Shown here piece by piece: positions 59,474-64,000 of a DNA stretch of 64,000 bases (its first letter is position 1; each line of letters opens with the position of its first letter). Source of the stretch: Diospyros lotus (Eukaryota; Streptophyta; Magnoliopsida; Ericales; Ebenaceae). The notes beneath the pieces were generated by a model. It searched no databases. It worked only from the letters and a program-made list of their open reading frames with translations, and had not been told where the DNA came from. The stretch covers positions 38,207,192-38,271,191 of the forward strand of contig NC_068349.1 of assembly GCF_014633365.1 (NCBI RefSeq), given 5' to 3'. The position numbers were made by a program, and so were the translations under genes.

Positions 59474-62086
59474 CGGTTAGTCATTTGACAGTCATGACCC
59501 TGGAATGCGCCTCGTTGTCCATGACTAGCTCTCCGGCTGTGGCAAAGGACACGATCAGAGAACCCAACGCTCTCTGCCGATCCATCTCCTCCAAGGACCT
59601 GTGCCGACGAACCAGAATGAGAAGGTCATATTCTGACAACCACATTCATGCCTCAGCAGCACGGCCAAAGCTCAGAAACAGCCGCTCCATTGGAATATTC
59701 AATTTCCAATTCTCAAGCTCAATCATCCCAAATTCACTTCCTTCGTTTCTAGTTGATCCAGAGATGAGCAAGGAGATGAAGACGAATGAGAGCAAGGAGA
59801 TGGATGTGAGGTTGGAGAATTCACTGGAGGGCAGTGACAGTGAGACGGAGACGGAGACAGAAACAGGGAAGAGAGCGAATTGGATCGAGAGGCTGTTGGA
59901 GATTCGAAGCCAATATTGGAGAGAAAGGCAACAAAAGCACAGCATAGATGACGACAGAGAGCCTGATCAGGATTGCGGCGAAGACAGAGATGAGGGTGGT
60001 TGTGAAGTAGATTATGACGACGAAGAGGATGAAAGCAAGATGAGTATTGATTGTGAATCGTTCTCGCGGTTGTTGGTTCGCGTCTCCAGGCCTGATGCCA
60101 AGGTTTTCTCTCGGCTGGCCGCCCTATGCAACAAGGCTTATGCGATACCGCAGATAAAGGTACACTTCGTCTTTACTTGGGGCCTGACCCGACAAATCAA
60201 GGGAAGTAATTTGGTTCACTAATTAATGTGCAGGCCATGGATTTAAGAAGATCTCACAGCCTAATCCTTGTAACATCGTCCTTGGAGAAGAAAGCAAAGG
60301 CAGCTATCTTGAAAGAGAAATTTGATCAGGATTCCACTACTTGTGCACCCGTGGCTTCCTCTGATGCCACCAATGAATTGGATCACAAGAAGGCTGCAGA
60401 ATCTGAGGAAAAGCATATGAACCCTGCAGCTGCATATGAGATTGCTGCTTCTGCGGCATGCTTTGTCCATTCTCGCGCCAAGGACCCTTTATCGGTTGGT
60501 TCTGAAGCCAAACAAAAAGGGGAGGATACAGCTTCAAACGATGATGAAGACCAACAACATCAGGAAGAAAGCTCTACCCCTCGAGTATATGAATCGGAAG
60601 TGGCCGCTCAAGTGGCAGAATCAACAATTACTGTAGTGGTTGCTGCAGGCGAGAAAGAGAAGCAGAAGGCAGCTAAGGACCTTCAATCACTGCATTCTTC
60701 TCCCTGTGAATGGTTCGTTTGTGATGATCCAAGCACGTACACTCGGTGTTTTATCATCCAGGTAAGGCGATTCGTTATGTTCTGTAACACCAATGTCCAA
60801 TAGCTCTTGTATGGATTTCCTTAGATACATATATATCTACCCAACAAACTGATCAGTTACTAGCATTTTCTATCATATATATGGAATACCATGATACGAG
60901 AGATTTGTCAAATGCTTGACCTTTCTAGTTGTTCATGATTTACAGGGATCGGATTCTTTATCATCATGGCAGGCGAACCTCTTCTTCGAACCTACTAAAT
61001 TTGAGGCAAGCATTTATATACTGCAAGTGTACTGAAACCTTCCAGCATTTTACTTCAGTAGAGAAACTAAATTACAAGAACCATTCACAATTCTATATAT
61101 TGGTCTTCATTGCAGGGGACGGAAGTGCTTGTTCATAGAGGAATTTATGAAGCTGCAAAGGGAATATATGAACAGTTCATGCCGGAGATTATGGAGCATA
61201 TGAATCGACACGGGGAGCGTGCAAAGCTTCAGTTCGCCGGCCATTCCCTTGGGGGCAGTCTCTCACTCTTAGTCAGCTTGATGCTCTTAACAAGGGAAGT
61301 TGTTAAGCCCTCTGCTCTCCGACCGGTTGTCACCTTCGGTTCACCATATGTGTTCTGTGGAGGTGAAAAGATCCTTGATGAGTTGGGGTTGGATGAGGAC
61401 CATGTTCACTGTGTGATGATGCATAGAGATATCGTCCCCAGAGCATTCGCCTGCAACTACCCCGATCGCTTCGCACAGCTCCTGAAACGCCTCACTGCCA
61501 AGTTTAGATCCCACCCATGCCTGAACAGGAAGGTAAGAATCAACCCCCCCTTGACAAGCTTTATGTATAAATCACATCTTTCATCTCTAAAGCCTATAGC
61601 TAGTTCTAATTAATTAATTTCCCTTTCATATTTGATACTGATCCATACCATTCATGTTGTTTATATATGCAGAAACTGTTGTACTCTCCTATGGGTAAAC
61701 TGTTCATTCTACAGCCTGATGAGGACTCTTCTCCACCTCACCCTATGCTTCCTCCCGGAAGCGCCTTCTACATGCTGGAAAATAGCCGATGCAGGTTCGC
61801 AAAGAGTGCGATCAGGGCCTTCCTTAATGCTCCCCACCCTTTAAAAACTCTAAGCCACCCTACAGCCTACGGTTCAGAGGGCACAATAAGAAGAGACCAT
61901 GACTCAAAAAACTACCTAAAGGCTGTGACTAGCGTCCTAAGGCAATGCCCAAATGGGATTGCAGTCAGGAAGCCAACCCAAGAAAGAAGCTACTTGTTGC
62001 CAATCTTGACGTCGCAATCGCCACATGCATGGAGCCATAAACATAATCTCGAAGATCCCAGGCTGGAGGTGGTGACCGGCGCCTGA
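59470..62086 (+). CDS. Class 3 (GXSXG) lipase, plastid lipase PLIP-like
   Basis: Five plus-strand exons: 59470-60159, 60234-60761, 60946-61005, 61116-61532 and 61673-62086 (2,109 nt, 702 residues), all in phase 0. PLIP lipases act on plastid membrane glycerolipids, releasing polyunsaturated acyl groups for seed oil or jasmonate synthesis. Seen: a long Ser/Arg-rich N-terminal region, an acidic patch (residues ~170-195), [18 protein letters not shown], then [20 protein letters not shown], the nucleophile elbow [10 protein letters not shown] (Ser470), [21 protein letters not shown] with the likely catalytic Asp531, and a C-terminal HNLEDPRLE with a candidate His at ~689. Intron 3 starts with GC (GAG|GCAAGC), because this join gives the conserved [16 protein letters not shown]. 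The transit peptide is not obvious. PLIP1, PLIP2 and PLIP3 cannot be told apart here. Confidence 0.9.
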
Positions 62087-64000
62087 ACCGACGTTCCTCT
62101 GGAAGGATTTTATAGGTATAGAATTTATAAGTAAATATATATATATATATATGTTCATAAGATCTCAAGTTCGTGAGAGTATACAATTATTATTTCTTTT
62201 CACCTTTTTTGGTCATCTGTTTCATGTAAATTCAGCCTGAAGATTGAACTTCTTGCTGCAATCTGTATCTATATGTCATTTATCAACTTTATGGAGGTAC
62301 AGTTACTAATAATTTCAATGGAATGTTTTAACATATTATCAAAATTGTGAAAATTCCTTATGTGCTTGAGACCCCTTTTTTTAACTATGACGCGTATAAA
62401 AAAGGCTTTTTAGTTGATTATATATGCACATATATATATATATTATACTTTTTCCTTTATGTTTGACAATTTTACGGACAAACAATTGTTATAAACTTAT
62501 ATATTACACACAAATTTATAATAATTTTACCCAAATTGCTAATAGTGTTACTTAAAATTAACAATAAATTTATTAACTACTATGCACTATAGTTAATTAT
62601 AGATTAAATGTTATGAACTCGTGTATGTGATCAATATATAAGAATTATTATCAAACTCATTTGTGGGCATAGCATTTTGGTTACTATAATAAAAATTATT
62701 GGCCAATCATCATAAGGCATACTGAGGCTTTTGTCAAATGATAGAACAATAATAATATAAAATAAATAAAAAAATTAATAATATTTATCTAAAATAATGA
62801 GATTAAGGGTAAACATTCGGTTAGTTTAGTTATAAAACAGATTAAAATGCTAAAACCAAATAGACTGAAGTGGTATAAAAAATTAAACAAATCAAACACA
62901 TAAAAAAAATCGAACAAATCAAGAATAGAATAAATACAAAAGAATCAAACCGATTGAAAAAATCAAAAAAATAAATTTTTTGGGTCAATTTAGTTATTTT
63001 AATTTTTTTGTTCAATATCAAAACTGAATCAAACCTAACCGAAGTAATTAAAATTACTAAATTTGATAATTTGACTTGACTTTTACCTTAAACCGAACCA
63101 AATCAACAATTTTAATTTAATTATTTTAAATAAATTGAACCCTTGTACACGGCTTAAATGAGATGGCAAACTTAAGGCTTATTTGTTGCAGCTTAAAAGT
63201 TAAATTTTTTAGCTTCTAACTTAAAAAAAGTGAGTATGTAGTATTTGTTTTAGTTTTTAGAATTATAGCTTATAGCTTCTACTAGTTTTTAGAAGGGGTA
63301 GAAGCTGACTTTTTCAAAACTGGGATACCCCAGCTTTTACAACTTTTGATTAAACAGTTACATTTTTTTGACAATTTTGCTCTTGTTTTTAACAAAAAAT
63401 TACTCTTTTGTTCACACAATCAGGGTTTTTCTTCTCCACCACCATTTCTATTTTCAAATCTCTTCTTCTCATTCGCCATCTCCCTTTCTCTCTTTACATT
63501 AATTAATTTTTTATAACATTTGAAACTTATACATATACACTAATTAATTTTTAAATTATCATTCTATAACTATTAAGGGTATTATGGACAATTATACAAA
63601 AATAAGTTATTTTACAGTTTATGGTATCAAACACCACAACTGTTTAACTAAAACTTCGAAGAAGTTATAACAAATAAGTTCACAACTTATTCTAAGTTTT
63701 AAAAGCTATAATATAAGAAATTAGAAGTTATAATTTCTTTAATTAAACCGCAACAAACGGGGCCTTAGTGTATGAGATAATGCTAAAATTGGTTACAATT
63801 TACAACGGTACGAAACTTGAAATGGGCCGAATTACAGGCCCAAGGATGGGTAGTTGGGAAGTTAGTTGGCCCAATCAAAGGAAATTGCAAAATTATGATG
63901 AAATTGCAAATAATAATAAACAGATATAGTAGCATGATGATATGATGCCATTAATTGTTTTAAGGAAAGTAATTAAAATGAAGTAGTTAGTAGGAGTGGC
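62087..64000. other. Downstream intergenic DNA
   Basis: AT-rich sequence with the probable lipase 3' UTR, a foldback-related stretch near 62470-62680, A-rich repeats with AACCGAACCAAATC-type words (62820-63130) and a MITE. No gene seen. Confidence 0.5.
63175..63764. mobile_element. MITE with GGCC-GTTTGTTG ends (Tourist/Harbinger-like)
   Basis: The left end AGGCTTATTTGTTG and the right end CAACAAACGGGGCC are imperfect inverted repeats, and TTA flanks both sides (63172-63174 and 63765-63767), the target duplication typical of PIF/Harbinger elements. Other inverted segments lie inside (AAGTTA with TAACTT). No transposase; a hAT origin is the main alternative. Confidence 0.5.

Noticed and set aside
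1..64000. tRNA, rRNA or known microRNA genes
   Set aside because: I looked for conserved tRNA boxes and several common plant microRNA sequences and found none I could support; a computational scan would be needed to be certain.

Overview
This 64 kb window is nuclear DNA from a eudicot plant. Its genes have many short exons with GT-AG (and a few GC-AG) introns, the intergenic DNA is AT-rich, and LTR retrotransposons, MITEs and foldback elements are abundant. I saw no bacterial or organellar gene organisation. Most of the genes were found by assembling short exons by eye from splice signals and conserved protein motifs; long open frames alone miss most of them.

Layout. (1) 685-2091 (+): an intronless UGT72-type glycosyltransferase. 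(2) 8674-10068 (-): a three-exon R3-MYB of the CAPRICE/TRIPTYCHON/ETC family. (3) 14407-26171 (-): a seven-exon centromeric histone H3 (CENH3) whose 447 coding bases are spread over 11.8 kb by transposon-filled introns. (4) 30096-37891 (-): an eight-exon thylakoid rhodanese-like protein (TROL), which anchors ferredoxin-NADP reductase. (5) 42031-45246 (-): a three-exon PYR/PYL/RCAR abscisic acid receptor of the PYL7-PYL10 type. (6) 59470-62086 (+): a five-exon class 3 lipase of the plastid-lipase (PLIP) type. The stretches 2.1-8.7, 10.1-14.4, 26.2-30.1, 37.9-42.0, 45.2-59.5 and 62.1-64 kb hold no gene I can support, mainly repeats.

The order UGT72 - ETC - CENH3 - TROL - PYL matches two Arabidopsis blocks as I recall them: At1g01360-At1g01390 (PYL9, CENH3, ETC1, UGT72B) and At4g01026-At4g01070 (PYL7, TROL, ETC3, UGT72B1). 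The window therefore looks like the unfractionated ancestral block. The genes do not form a pathway; they are neighbours by descent.

Mobile DNA. The clearest element is a 2.7 kb LTR retrotransposon (34041-36772) with near-identical LTRs, a 5-bp target duplication, a Met-tRNA primer site and a purine tract. Its single long ORF fuses a gag-like region to the C-terminal half of an IRE-type AGC protein kinase, so it looks like a gene-capturing non-autonomous element. It sits inside an older MITE, which lies in TROL intron 1. Two solo LTRs with exact 5-bp target duplications (43517-43935 in the PYL intron, and a 2.8 kb one at 54241-57056), a hAT-like element in CENH3 intron 4, foldback elements and several tandem duplications are also described.
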